From a virus, in the IMG/VR virus record IMGVR_UViG_3300045135_001742, positions 1-24,656 of that record: a DNA stretch of 24,656 bases; one strand, given 5' to 3'. Both the position numbers and the translations under genes were made by a program. Of the stretch, positions 1-9,083 are shown piece after piece; positions within the stretch are counted from its first letter, which is position 1, and each line of letters opens with the position of its first letter. The notes below the pieces were generated by a model. The model ran no database searches, was not told the origin of the DNA, and saw only the letters and a list, made by a program, of their open reading frames with translations.

Positions 1-507
1 ATGATAGAAGCAGATAAGGATGTGATATCTATACCTTACCCATTAAAAGCTTTTCTTTGGGATAAAGGTTTAGAAGCAATGCAGGAAGGTAGAATAAAAA
101 CACCCGAACAATTAGCACAATCTTTTAATAGTTATCCAATGAGAGTTCCAGATAATGCAGATATTAAAGTTGATAATGGTATTATAGAAGTAACACATAG
201 CCCTACTGGTTGTATGTTAATAAAGAGGTCAGTTTTTGATAAAATGATTAAAGCCTACCCAGATAAAGTAATTAAACAAAATACTGTAATAAACAGTAAA
301 GTTGTACCTAAAAAACACATGTGGAATTTCTTTGATACTTTACATGATCCAGAAACTAAAACATATCTAGGTGAAGACTTTGCATTCTGCAAACTATGGA
401 AAGATATAGGAGGTCAATGCTATGCCTATATTATGGATGAAATAACCCATGTAGGAGAGCATCAATATTCTGGTAGATTTTACGATGAGTTGATATTAGA
501 TAAGTAA
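1..507 (+). CDS. Glycosyltransferase-like protein, C-terminal part (5' partial)
   Basis: The product resembles the C-terminal half of a GT-A type glycosyltransferase-like protein common in marine phages. Visible signatures are a MLIKRSVF segment near residue 73, a FFDTLHDPE segment near 111, an acidic YLGEDFAFCKLW block near 120-131 (the family usually has Y-L-x-E-D-x-x-F/C) and a late histidine in THVGEH. The expected N-terminal nucleotide-sugar-binding half with its DxD motif is absent. The reading frame is open to base 1, so the ATG at position 1 is probably an internal methionine and the gene starts outside the window. It precedes virion genes by about 45 bases. A role in modifying virion or host surface glycans is inferred from the family; the sugar and acceptor cannot be told. 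Confidence 0.7.
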   Translation: MIEADKDVISIPYPLKAFLWDKGLEAMQEGRIKTPEQLAQSFNSYPMRVPDNADIKVDNGIIEVTHSPTGCMLIKRSVFDKMIKAYPDKVIKQNTVINSKVVPKKHMWNFFDTLHDPETKTYLGEDFAFCKLWKDIGGQCYAYIMDEITHVGEHQYSGRFYDELILDK

Positions 508-552
508 AATGGTAATATTCTTTATTTAGATCTAAAAGGAGAATTTTTATAA

Positions 553-1551
553 ATGTTAAACCTCTTACCTTATGCATTAGCAGCTTACGGTGGTTATCAA
601 GGATATCAATCAGCAAAGGATGCAGGAGCTTCAGGCTTAGGCAGATTATTTGGTGCTGGTTTAGGTGCTTATGGTGGCTACAATTTAGGACAAGTAGGGG
701 GTTTTGCTGCAAGAGCTGGTTTCGGTAATGCAGCATCAGCATCATTTGTTCCATCTTTCACACAACTTCCAGGAATGTCTGCGTTCGCAAAAACTGGTAC
801 AGTAAGTAACTTTATAGATCAATCTAAAGTACCTCCAAGTATGAGAAATGCTAATTTAAATAAACTTACTACAAAAGATGAAGGAAGATCATTAGCTGAT
901 ATCTTACTAAGAAAAAAAGATAGCGATGAATATGATATAATGAAAATTTCTGCACTTGCAGGAGGAGTTCCATTAGCTCTAGGTGCATTTAACAATCAAC
1001 CAACAGATATTTATTCACCAGGTTACAACATGGGTTATTTACAATTGAAAGAACAAAGAGGTAATTACAAATACATAGACCCGGCTACCGGACAAGAAAA
1101 AGAATATGAATCTATATATGCACCAGAGGAACAAGGAAGAGGCCAAAGACAAATAGGTCCTTATTCATATGACATACAAAGACTAAGAACTGGTGGTATA
1201 GCTGAAATCAAAAAATTTAATGAAGGTGGTGTCAACTATCTTCCATCAAAAGTTTCACACGATGAAAATGATTCTAATAACTATGTAAGAGCACATGGTT
1301 ATGTTGAAGATGGATCAGGAGCAGGTGATAAAGACGAGGATACAATGTTAGCTCAATTAGCAGACGGAGAGTTTGTAACAAGAGCAGATGGAGTGTTAGG
1401 TGCTGGAATCATAGCTGGAGCAAATCCAAACAGCATGAAGGACATGAGAGAAAAAGGTGCCCAATACTTCTACCAACAACAAGCAAGATACAAAAGAGTA
1501 TTTGATTTATTGAAGGAGAAGAATGGCGACAGTAAACAAAAAACGAATTAA
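553..1551 (+). CDS. Putative virion structural protein (glycine-rich N terminus)
   Basis: This 332-residue protein begins with a glycine/alanine/tyrosine-rich stretch of short hydrophobic repeats (residues 1-60). It ends with a conserved-looking block, DGEFVTRADGVLGAG near residue 272-286, followed by a helical tail ending QQQARYKRVFDLL. The 'DGEFV...A.GVLGAG' signature recurs in marine phage virion proteins of unknown exact role. An AAAGGAG Shine-Dalgarno lies about 8 bases before the ATG. The gene overlaps the next one by 29 bases, where that gene's own ribosome site sits. Its place just before the internal virion proteins suggests a tail-associated or internal virion component. I cannot assign a T7 counterpart. 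Confidence 0.7.
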   Translation: MLNLLPYALAAYGGYQGYQSAKDAGASGLGRLFGAGLGAYGGYNLGQVGGFAARAGFGNAASASFVPSFTQLPGMSAFAKTGTVSNFIDQSKVPPSMRNANLNKLTTKDEGRSLADILLRKKDSDEYDIMKISALAGGVPLALGAFNNQPTDIYSPGYNMGYLQLKEQRGNYKYIDPATGQEKEYESIYAPEEQGRGQRQIGPYSYDIQRLRTGGIAEIKKFNEGGVNYLPSKVSHDENDSNNYVRAHGYVEDGSGAGDKDEDTMLAQLADGEFVTRADGVLGAGIIAGANPNSMKDMREKGAQYFYQQQARYKRVFDLLKEKNGDSKQKTN

Positions 1552-1984
1552 ACCACTTGTAAGTGTTTTACCTATAGAGCCAAAAGACATAGAAAGATTT
1601 TGGCCACTAGCAGAGTTTATGGTTTCTGAAGCTCTTGCATTTTCAGGTAAGTACGCAGATTCTTCTTACATTTTTAGAGAACTTAAAAAAGATTTAATGC
1701 AACTATGGATTATGTTTGGATCTGATGAGCAAGAAGAAAACAAAGTTTTTGCTATCTGTGTTGGACGTGTTGGTGAGTTACCAAACTATAAACAATATGA
1801 AATTATAATTTGCACAGGTAAAAGAAGAGATCTTTGGGAAGATCAGTTAGTTAGAGAAATTACAGAATTTGCTAAACACAATAAATGCAAAAGACTAAGT
1901 ATTATGGCCAGACCTGGTTGGGAAAAAATTTCTAAAAAATGGGGATGGCAAAAGAAACATGTACAACTAGAGAAATGGATATAA
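1523..1984 (+). CDS. GNAT acetyltransferase-fold phage protein (T7 gp13-like)
   Basis: This 153-residue protein has the look of a GNAT-fold protein seen in T7-like phages at the position of gp13. Features are an N-terminal IEPKDIERFWPLAEFM helix, a central beta segment with FAICVGRVGELP near residues 80-91, a YEIIICTG strand, and a C-terminal RLSIMARPGWEKISKKWGW block typical of these phage proteins. Start choice rests on GAAGGAG six bases before the ATG, inside the end of the upstream gene. It is followed after one base by the next virion gene. Known relatives are needed for virion assembly rather than proven enzymes, so catalysis is uncertain. Confidence 0.6.
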   Translation: MATVNKKRIKPLVSVLPIEPKDIERFWPLAEFMVSEALAFSGKYADSSYIFRELKKDLMQLWIMFGSDEQEENKVFAICVGRVGELPNYKQYEIIICTGKRRDLWEDQLVREITEFAKHNKCKRLSIMARPGWEKISKKWGWQKKHVQLEKWI

Positions 1985-1985
1985 T

Positions 1986-2828
1986 ATGAGTTTTTTATTT
2001 GGAGGAAGAAGTTCACAAGCTGCAACACCATCAACATCTACTCAGATAATGAGAGAGGCTCCTGGTATTGAGGAGAGAAAAATAGAACTGATGGACATTG
2101 CGAGACAGGTCGCAAACCAACCAATAAATTTACCAGCTATTCAAGTTGCACCTTTATCTGGTTTAGAACAAACTGGTATTGGTCAAGCAGGAGTAACTGG
2201 TGTTGGCGCACCTACTGTTGGTACAGGTATCTCACAAATAACTGGAGCCGCAGCTCCTATTGGTGCATCACAGATTTCACAATATTTAAATCCTTATCAA
2301 TCGTATGTAACAAATGAAATTGGAAGACAAGGTCAAATGATGCAAAACCAATTAGCAGCACAAGCAGTAGGCTCAGGTGCTTTTGGTGGTGGTAGAGAAG
2401 GTGTACAACAAGCTGAATTGCAAGGAAGAACTTTAGAAGCAATGGGTAGAGCACAACAGGCAGGATTTAATACTGCTTTGGGTGCAGCTCAAAGACAACA
2501 GCAAGTAGGTTTGGCTGCAGGTCAACAACTTGGTCAAATGGGTCAATTGCAACAACAAATGGCGCAAGGCGACATTAATCAGTTAATGGCAGCAGGTGGA
2601 GTCCAAAGACAACTTGCACAAGCTGCTTTAGATGCACAAAGACAAACTACTTTACAACAACAATACGAGCCATATCAAAGAGCAGAATTTTTAGCTAACT
2701 TATATGCTGCTGGACCTAAAACACAATCAGGTGTTACTATGGGAACTACACCTACTACAAGCCCATTAGCACAAGCAGTAGGAACAGGAATAGGAGCATT
2801 CGCGGCTTATCAAGGTGCTAATCAATAG
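1986..2828 (+). CDS. Internal virion protein, T7 gp14-like
   Basis: The 280-residue product is rich in alanine, glycine and glutamine with long amphipathic helix-forming stretches (about residues 100-230 are almost free of charge clusters and packed with Q/A/G/M), and has a small hydrophobic C terminus. That composition, the length, and its position directly before two very large virion proteins match the small DNA-ejection protein of T7-like phages (gp14 position), which forms an outer-membrane pore. No sequence motif proves the match. The ATG follows the previous stop by one base, suggesting translational coupling; no clear Shine-Dalgarno is seen. Confidence 0.55.
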   Translation: MSFLFGGRSSQAATPSTSTQIMREAPGIEERKIELMDIARQVANQPINLPAIQVAPLSGLEQTGIGQAGVTGVGAPTVGTGISQITGAAAPIGASQISQYLNPYQSYVTNEIGRQGQMMQNQLAAQAVGSGAFGGGREGVQQAELQGRTLEAMGRAQQAGFNTALGAAQRQQQVGLAAGQQLGQMGQLQQQMAQGDINQLMAAGGVQRQLAQAALDAQRQTTLQQQYEPYQRAEFLANLYAAGPKTQSGVTMGTTPTTSPLAQAVGTGIGAFAAYQGANQ

Positions 2829-2837
2829 GAGGATTAA

Positions 2838-5060
2838 ATGAACAAAGTTTTAAACCGACCTATGTTTCGACAAACAGCACTACGTAAAGGTCATTTGAAA
2901 CCAATTAGAGCTCAAGTCGGTCAATTCATTGGACCTATGCCTGGACTAGCAGGTAATCAAGGACAAATGGTAGGAGGAGTTAGAACAGCAGCTCAAGTTC
3001 CAGCTATAAGAAAGGCACCTACATTCTTTGAAAGAATGAGTGTGAGTAGACCTGTACAATTTGCTAAAGGAATTTTTAATATACCTGCTGCTATGGGTTA
3101 TGAAGCAACAGGAAAAGTATTAGACGGTTTTGGAATGCAAGACAGTCCATATAAAATGCCACTTCAAGTAGCTGGAGGTTACGCAGCTACAAGATTACCT
3201 ATGATGGCACCTTTAATGGGTCTAGGTTTTGGGCCAAGTGCAGTAGGTTTAGCTACTCTTTATGGAATAGGAAACAGAGTTAATGCAGGGATTGAATTAA
3301 GAAAGAAAATAAAAGCAATGAGTCCTGCTGAGTATGAAAAATTTAAACAAGAGCAAGAGGCAAATGCTTTTGGTTACATGAGTAGTGAGGATTTTGATTC
3401 ACAATTTAAACAACCATTTATTCCAAAAATTGATGAAATAGTTCAACCAAAAACAGATGCCTCTGTTAAGGTAGGTCCTGGTTCTGGAAGAGTTAATGTT
3501 CCTGGTGGTAAGTCTAGAGAAACTTTACTTTCTGAAGGGGATCAACTTGTAGACGATAAGTTTGCATCTTTAGATGGAACTTCAGATATAAGTAAAATTC
3601 AAGAAGATTCTATGGGTATGCCTCCTGGCCCTCCAGGAAGTAGTGATGAGGATGCACTTACTGCTAAAGGTGGTAAGTTTCCGCCAAAAGAAGACGTAGC
3701 TGATCAAACAGGTGAAACTAGTAATAGTAATGCAGCTCAGAATGGAGATAACATTATAAACCAAGGTGGATCATCAGATGATGTTCAGTTTAATAAAACT
3801 ATTGCTTTAGCAAAGAAATATCAAAAGTTTGTTGATGAGGGTCAAGCTTCACAAGCTAATTTAGTATTTTTAGCAAACTTAGCTTCAGGATTGTTAACAG
3901 GTACTTCAAGAAAAGGTGGTATTGGAGGAGCAATGGAAGTTCTTGGACAAGCTTTAGGTCCAGCTGTTAATAATTATGCAACTATTAAATTAAAAGAAGG
4001 TGAACTTAGAAGAAATTCTAGAGAGGCTTCTCTTAATGCTGCTTTAGATCATATGGAATTTCTAAATGATAATGCAAAAGCAGATAGACCAGATCAGACA
4101 GGTGGTATCGTACAAATTCGTGGAGCAGATGGAAGATTAAGAAACTACAAAGCTTACCAAATGAAAGACGGAACTATTACAATGGCTGCTGGTATTGCAG
4201 GTGGAAGAGAATCTTTTGTACCTATAGCACAAGGTGAACCTATTAAGGATAGTCAAGGTAATGTTATTGGTCAATTTGAAAACTTTTTAGAACAAAAAAC
4301 TGTTGATAATAGATTATTCGACATACAAGATATTCTTGGTAATAGATACAATGCATTATCTGTAACTAGAGATGTATTAAAAACTCTTAATCAATTAGAT
4401 GATTCAGGAGATCCTGTAAAAGCCGGTGCTGCTCTATCTGTTGATCAATTTACTAGAAGATTGATGGGTGTATCTAAAGAACTATTTGGTTTTGAAGTAA
4501 GTGGATTAACCCTAGACCAATTAGAAAACAAAGTTGCTGAACTACAGGCAGATGAATATGCTGCAATAGATAGAGATCCTGATCTAAGTGATGAACAGAA
4601 ACAAAAAGCAAAAGAAAAATTAGATAGTAATAATCTAATAAAACAAGCTAAGGAAAGATTAAAATCAAGAGGTTTATTATCTGGTTTATCAAGAGAAGAA
4701 CAAGAAAAATTAGCGGTACAAGAAACTACTTTGGTTTATGCATTAGCTAATACATTTAAAGATCAAGATAGATTAACACAAAGAGATATTGATGCTGCAA
4801 GAAACATAGTAAATATATTCTCATTAACAAGATCTTCTAAAGATGTTAAAGCTTCAATTACAGCAATCGGAAGACAATTAGAAGCGGATATTAGACGACA
4901 AGAATCTCTATACACAACAGCTGGAGGACTTGAGACAACTTTACAAGATTTAAGAAGACTTAAAAACTTTGAAGTTTTTGAAGGCACTGTTACTCAACAA
5001 CTTACTTCTGATTTAGGAGTTGAAGAAATTAAAAAAGAATTAGAAGGGTTACAATTATAA
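2838..5060 (+). CDS. Internal virion protein, T7 gp15-like position
   Basis: The 740-residue product has an N-terminal third with small hydrophobic segments (GYAATRLPMMAPLMGLGFG near residue 113), a low-complexity acidic/glycine linker around residues 205-310, and a long charged, helix-rich C-terminal half with many KE/QE runs. An AGGAGG Shine-Dalgarno lies six bases before the ATG and the stop overlaps the next start (TAATG). Position two of three in an internal-core-like block, together with length, points to the gp15-equivalent ejection protein. No catalytic motif is visible. The linker region is glycine/serine/aspartate rich and probably disordered. Confidence 0.55.
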   Translation: MNKVLNRPMFRQTALRKGHLKPIRAQVGQFIGPMPGLAGNQGQMVGGVRTAAQVPAIRKAPTFFERMSVSRPVQFAKGIFNIPAAMGYEATGKVLDGFGMQDSPYKMPLQVAGGYAATRLPMMAPLMGLGFGPSAVGLATLYGIGNRVNAGIELRKKIKAMSPAEYEKFKQEQEANAFGYMSSEDFDSQFKQPFIPKIDEIVQPKTDASVKVGPGSGRVNVPGGKSRETLLSEGDQLVDDKFASLDGTSDISKIQEDSMGMPPGPPGSSDEDALTAKGGKFPPKEDVADQTGETSNSNAAQNGDNIINQGGSSDDVQFNKTIALAKKYQKFVDEGQASQANLVFLANLASGLLTGTSRKGGIGGAMEVLGQALGPAVNNYATIKLKEGELRRNSREASLNAALDHMEFLNDNAKADRPDQTGGIVQIRGADGRLRNYKAYQMKDGTITMAAGIAGGRESFVPIAQGEPIKDSQGNVIGQFENFLEQKTVDNRLFDIQDILGNRYNALSVTRDVLKTLNQLDDSGDPVKAGAALSVDQFTRRLMGVSKELFGFEVSGLTLDQLENKVAELQADEYAAIDRDPDLSDEQKQKAKEKLDSNNLIKQAKERLKSRGLLSGLSREEQEKLAVQETTLVYALANTFKDQDRLTQRDIDAARNIVNIFSLTRSSKDVKASITAIGRQLEADIRRQESLYTTAGGLETTLQDLRRLKNFEVFEGTVTQQLTSDLGVEEIKKELEGLQL

Positions 5061-8000
5061 TGGCAACATTAAAAGAAATCCAAGACGCGATTAATAATAA
5101 AACTTTTGACCCTAGTAAATATACAAGAAGACAAAGAGACGTTATTGATCAAGCTATTAAAAAAGGTCTTATAAAAGGACCTAGCATGGACGAATTGCAA
5201 TCTCAAAGATTTAGTGCTGCAAGAGATGTAGCTACAATGGAAGCTGCAGAAAAAAATCCAATTGGTGTACGATTACAACAAGAAGATAGTATGCTTAAAG
5301 GTAGAAACGAAGCTATACTTGCAGGAGACTTAATAGGATCTATTTACCCTTATGTATCTGATAGAAAAAAAATATTTAGTGCAGCAAAATCTAAAATTCC
5401 AGGAAACAAAGATACAGGTTTGTTTCCAAGATCAAGAATATTTAATAACTTTGCAGACAAACTTACACAAAAACTTCCTGGTAGATTTAAATTATTAGGA
5501 GGTGCTCTTAAATTATTATCTAAAGTTGCTGACCCAACTGTAGGAAGAGTGTTAGCAAGTCCTTTAGGAAGAACAGAAATTAAATCTGTATTAGGTGGTA
5601 CAGTAGGAGCTGGTGCTGGATCAGTTGCTTATGATGCTTTAAATGAAACAGCGGGAGTTTCTGTTATGGATGCAATTGCATCTGATTTAGATGGAATGAA
5701 TCCTAGAGAAGTTAATACAGATATGATGGCTAATGCTTCTGATGCTATGTTTACTGCATTAGCTTGGAATGCTGGAGCTGCTACGCTTACTCCTTTTATA
5801 ACAAAAGGTTTTGGCAAACTTGGTAGATTAGCAATTGGTGCAAAATCAAAAGATGCAAAACAATTAGTAAATATAGCTAGAGAAAAAGGTTTACCTATTC
5901 CATTAGTAATGACTGCACAAGAAGGTGTTGGATTGTTAGGTGGTTTTGCAAATAAATTTTTTAAAGTTCTTGGTATTATGCCATTCATTAATGGTATTGG
6001 TAAAGAAGCATTACAAGGTGCAGAAAGAGCTGCAGGTAATAATTATCTAAACACTAGTGTATTAACTTATGGACCACTAATTAAAACAGGTATGTTATCA
6101 GCAACTGTATTTAAACAAGCTGATGAAGCCTTTAAACAAAATTCAAAATTAATCAACGATGCCTACACAGGATTTGAATCTTTAGCTAATTACATAGGAA
6201 ATCCGAAAGTAATTGAATTAACAAAAACAAAACAATTTGCAAAAGACATGGTAGATAGACTTGCATTAAATTATCCTGGTCTAAGACAATACGCATCTGA
6301 TGCTTTTGGTGAACTACCACAAAAGGAAGTAGAAAAATTATTACAAACAGGAGATCCATTAACAACTTTTTACAGATATGTTAACTCACTAGATAATATG
6401 GTTTCTCCACTTCAATACAAAGAACTAATGAAGGTTATGAATAGAGCTATTGAGGATACTGCTTATCAAAATATCAGACCTAGTCTTTGGGCATTAAGAG
6501 AAGGTTTAGAAACAGATTTAAATAGTTTTGGTGGTAAACTTACCAAGGAACAATTTTTTAAAGATGAAGCATTTAAAGAGGCTTATGAGGCAACTGTTAA
6601 GACTGCAGGTAAAGAAACTGCAGATGCAAATTTAAGATTACAATTAAAACAAGCTGAGGATCTTAAAAACCAACTTTACAGAGCTAATGACACTTTTTCA
6701 ACTTTGATGAATTTTTACGAAAGAGCAAACATAACAAAAATATTTAGACAATATGACAACACTAAATTTACTAATAAAGCTCTTGCAGGTATATCAGGAT
6801 TAGAAAGAGGTAAAGCACAAAACTTCTTTAGAGATCTTGCAAACGATGTATTTACTCATGGTGATTCACAATCAATAAAACAACTAAGACAATTACTAGG
6901 TGCTGATAAAATAATTTCTAAAAAAACTGGTCAAGCAATAGGAATTACAAAAGGTGGTGGAGAAGCTTTATTCAATGCAATGAAAGCAAGATGGATGTTT
7001 AATACATTCTATAGAGGCTTTGACTCATCATTAACACCAGGTGGAAGAACTATGATGGATGACATCATGGGTGATGCAACTGTTAGAACTGGTATAAATG
7101 GTACTGTTGATGTTATGCAATCAATGCAAAATGTAGCTAAGGCAGGACAAGAAGAAATTTTAGATTTTAGTATTGATAAAGTAGCACGTGGTGACGGTAT
7201 CTTAGATGTTCAAAAAATAAAATTTAGTCCTAAAGATACATCACGTTTTAATATAAATAGATTTTTAAAAGAGTTAGGTATTCAAGATCCAACTAATGAT
7301 GTTGCTAAAGAAAAACTTATTTCATTACTAGGGGGTAGACCACAAGCTCAACAGTTTGAAAAATTTTTAACTTACATGAAAGCTATATCTGACACACCTA
7401 TTGCAGATACATCAACCTTCATGCAAAGAAGATTACAATTAGGTGGCTTAAACTCATTTGCAGGAGCGATGGTCCTTGGAGGTTCTGCAGCTATTAATCC
7501 GTTTGCACCTGCATTATTTATTTTACTTGCTAGAAGATTTGGTCAAATAGCAACAGATCCAATTGCAATGAAAGCATGGAATGATGCATTAAATCCTGAA
7601 GAACAAATTGCATTATTGATGGGTAAAAAAGTTGGAGATGGTGTTCCTGGTTTGTTAGGTATTGGTAGAAGATACTTTAAAGGAAGAGACATACAAACAG
7701 CAGCTAATGTTTTACAATCTCCTGGAGTTGTAGGAAGATTAGGTTTAACACAAAAGAGAGAAGCTTTCGCAAGACTTATGAATTATTTAAATGATAGTGA
7801 TTCAGATGTACCAAGAATAAATCCTAAAGATGTAAACCCAGAACAAATTACAGAAAGATTGTTACAATTAGACACTATAGTGCCTGATCCACAATACAAC
7901 GATAAAACTATTGATACTAAAACATTTCAAACATTATTTGCACATGATCTAGTGGGATCATCAGGTAATGTAGAAACAGATAATAATGCTGTAGCTTTTA

Positions 8001-8233
8001 TAAACACTGCAACTAAAAATGAAGAAGAATTAGAAGTTGCAGAAGCAGATGTTAATGATCAAGAAAGAACTTTACTTATGGAAGACTTACAACTTGAAGA
8101 TCCAGTAGCTAAAGCGCCTATAGCACCAGTGCCACCGGCTACCGGACAAGTAGATGCATCTCAGTTTCAAGCTTTATTTCCAAATGATCCGACAGGAACA
8201 GCGATAGCACAAAGAGGAGTTAGACGTGGCTAG
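5060..8233 (+). CDS. Large internal virion protein, T7 gp16-like position
   Basis: This 1057-residue protein is the longest in the window. It is helix-rich with scattered hydrophobic stretches (for example near residues 175-195 and near 810-830, where LNSFAGAMVLGGSA and FAPALFILLA lie) that could insert in a membrane. The C terminus carries a degenerate internal repeat, FQTLFAHDLVG near residue 950 and FQALFPNDPTG near 1040. No lytic transglycosylase motif is evident, unlike T7 gp16. Translation is coupled to the upstream gene through TAATG. By size and order it is the likely channel-forming DNA ejection protein; that is inference from synteny. Confidence 0.6.
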   Translation: MATLKEIQDAINNKTFDPSKYTRRQRDVIDQAIKKGLIKGPSMDELQSQRFSAARDVATMEAAEKNPIGVRLQQEDSMLKGRNEAILAGDLIGSIYPYVSDRKKIFSAAKSKIPGNKDTGLFPRSRIFNNFADKLTQKLPGRFKLLGGALKLLSKVADPTVGRVLASPLGRTEIKSVLGGTVGAGAGSVAYDALNETAGVSVMDAIASDLDGMNPREVNTDMMANASDAMFTALAWNAGAATLTPFITKGFGKLGRLAIGAKSKDAKQLVNIAREKGLPIPLVMTAQEGVGLLGGFANKFFKVLGIMPFINGIGKEALQGAERAAGNNYLNTSVLTYGPLIKTGMLSATVFKQADEAFKQNSKLINDAYTGFESLANYIGNPKVIELTKTKQFAKDMVDRLALNYPGLRQYASDAFGELPQKEVEKLLQTGDPLTTFYRYVNSLDNMVSPLQYKELMKVMNRAIEDTAYQNIRPSLWALREGLETDLNSFGGKLTKEQFFKDEAFKEAYEATVKTAGKETADANLRLQLKQAEDLKNQLYRANDTFSTLMNFYERANITKIFRQYDNTKFTNKALAGISGLERGKAQNFFRDLANDVFTHGDSQSIKQLRQLLGADKIISKKTGQAIGITKGGGEALFNAMKARWMFNTFYRGFDSSLTPGGRTMMDDIMGDATVRTGINGTVDVMQSMQNVAKAGQEEILDFSIDKVARGDGILDVQKIKFSPKDTSRFNINRFLKELGIQDPTNDVAKEKLISLLGGRPQAQQFEKFLTYMKAISDTPIADTSTFMQRRLQLGGLNSFAGAMVLGGSAAINPFAPALFILLARRFGQIATDPIAMKAWNDALNPEEQIALLMGKKVGDGVPGLLGIGRRYFKGRDIQTAANVLQSPGVVGRLGLTQKREAFARLMNYLNDSDSDVPRINPKDVNPEQITERLLQLDTIVPDPQYNDKTIDTKTFQTLFAHDLVGSSGNVETDNNAVAFINTATKNEEELEVAEADVNDQERTLLMEDLQLEDPVAKAPIAPVPPATGQVDASQFQALFPNDPTGTAIAQRGVRRG

Positions 8234-8402
8234 AAAATCTGCAATAGATCGAATTGATAATCATGAAAGAATATGTAGGTTAATGCAGAAACAAACTTTT
8301 GAAAGAATTGATAGAATGGAAACACGTATTGCACGTATGGAGAAATGGATTATCGGTGGCTGTATTGCAGTAGTTTTAGCTGTACTTTCAAATCATATGT
8401 AG
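8226..8402 (+). CDS. Small holin-like protein with coiled coil and one C-terminal membrane segment
   Basis: A 58-residue product starts at GTG, eight bases before the end of the preceding gene. A GAGGAG Shine-Dalgarno (8214-8219) sits six bases upstream, which decides this start. Residues 1-40 are highly charged with a heptad-like pattern (RIDRMETRIARMEKW), and residues 41-56 form a hydrophobic segment, IIGGCIAVVLAVLSN. This layout resembles XhlA-type holin-associated proteins and small phage holins, and the place after the gp16-like gene matches the lysis gene area of T7-like phages. No endolysin is recognised nearby, so the lysis role is inference. Confidence 0.7.
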   Translation: MARKSAIDRIDNHERICRLMQKQTFERIDRMETRIARMEKWIIGGCIAVVLAVLSNHM

Positions 8403-8414
8403 TATTAACTACGA

Positions 8415-9083
8415 ATGAAACTAATAAGGAAATACCCTTATAAACATTACAATAGATTTTCAGATACAACTGGTAGAAAATATTTAGTTGATAATATTAA
8501 AGTCCCTTCCGTTACAACTATATTAGGTGCTACAAAAGATATGCGCCAATTAAATAACTGGCGTAGACGTGTTGGAGAAGACGAAGCAAATCGAATTATG
8601 AATCAAGCTTCAACTGTAGGTACAGAGATGCATAAGGTACTAGAATATCATTTAACTGGCCAAGGTTATTACAATGATATGGAAGAAGGTGCTAAGCCAA
8701 GAATGATGGCCAAAACCATTTTAGATAATATTAAATTAGATGAAGTATGGGGTAATGAAATAAGCTTAGAATACAAAAACAAATTTGCAGGTACTTGTGA
8801 TTTAACTGCTGTTGCTTATGGAAAACCTAGTATTGTAGACTGGAAACAAGCAAATAGGCCAAAAAAAGAGGAGTGGGTAGAAGATTATAAACTTCAGCTA
8901 GGTGCCTATTATTTAGCCCATACAACGAATTACGGGCCTATAGAACAGGGGGTAATCAGTATTTGTACCAGAGACCTCCAATATCAAGAATTTAAGCTCT
9001 CAGAGGCGGATTTAAAGGAATATGGTGAAAAATTTCTACAAAGATTAGAGCAGTTCCATAAATTACAAGAGCCAGTCTCTTAG
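8415..9083 (+). CDS. PD-(D/E)XK exonuclease (RecB/Cas4-like)
   Basis: The 222-residue protein shows the RecB-nuclease pattern. There is VGTEMHKVLE (residues 68-77, the G-T-x-x-H element), FAGTCDL with Asp129, the catalytic IVDWKQ with Asp142 and Lys144, and QLGAYYLA with Gln161. Such proteins act as phage recombination or DNA end-processing nucleases and need divalent metal. The ATG has no good Shine-Dalgarno. The last 21 bases overlap the 3' end of the convergent minus-strand helicase gene. Pairing a RecB-type nuclease with helicases and a DNA-binding protein fits replication and recombination. Confidence 0.85.
   Translation: MKLIRKYPYKHYNRFSDTTGRKYLVDNIKVPSVTTILGATKDMRQLNNWRRRVGEDEANRIMNQASTVGTEMHKVLEYHLTGQGYYNDMEEGAKPRMMAKTILDNIKLDEVWGNEISLEYKNKFAGTCDLTAVAYGKPSIVDWKQANRPKKEEWVEDYKLQLGAYYLAHTTNYGPIEQGVISICTRDLQYQEFKLSEADLKEYGEKFLQRLEQFHKLQEPVS

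Noticed and set aside
5629-5988. 119-residue open frame on the minus strand inside the large virion gene
   Set aside because: It is the antisense shadow of a long, clearly coding plus-strand gene, with no ribosome site or recognisable domain.
8415-9083. cas4 of a CRISPR system
   Set aside because: The RecB-type motifs fit, but there is no cysteine cluster typical of Cas4 and the gene lies among phage replication genes.
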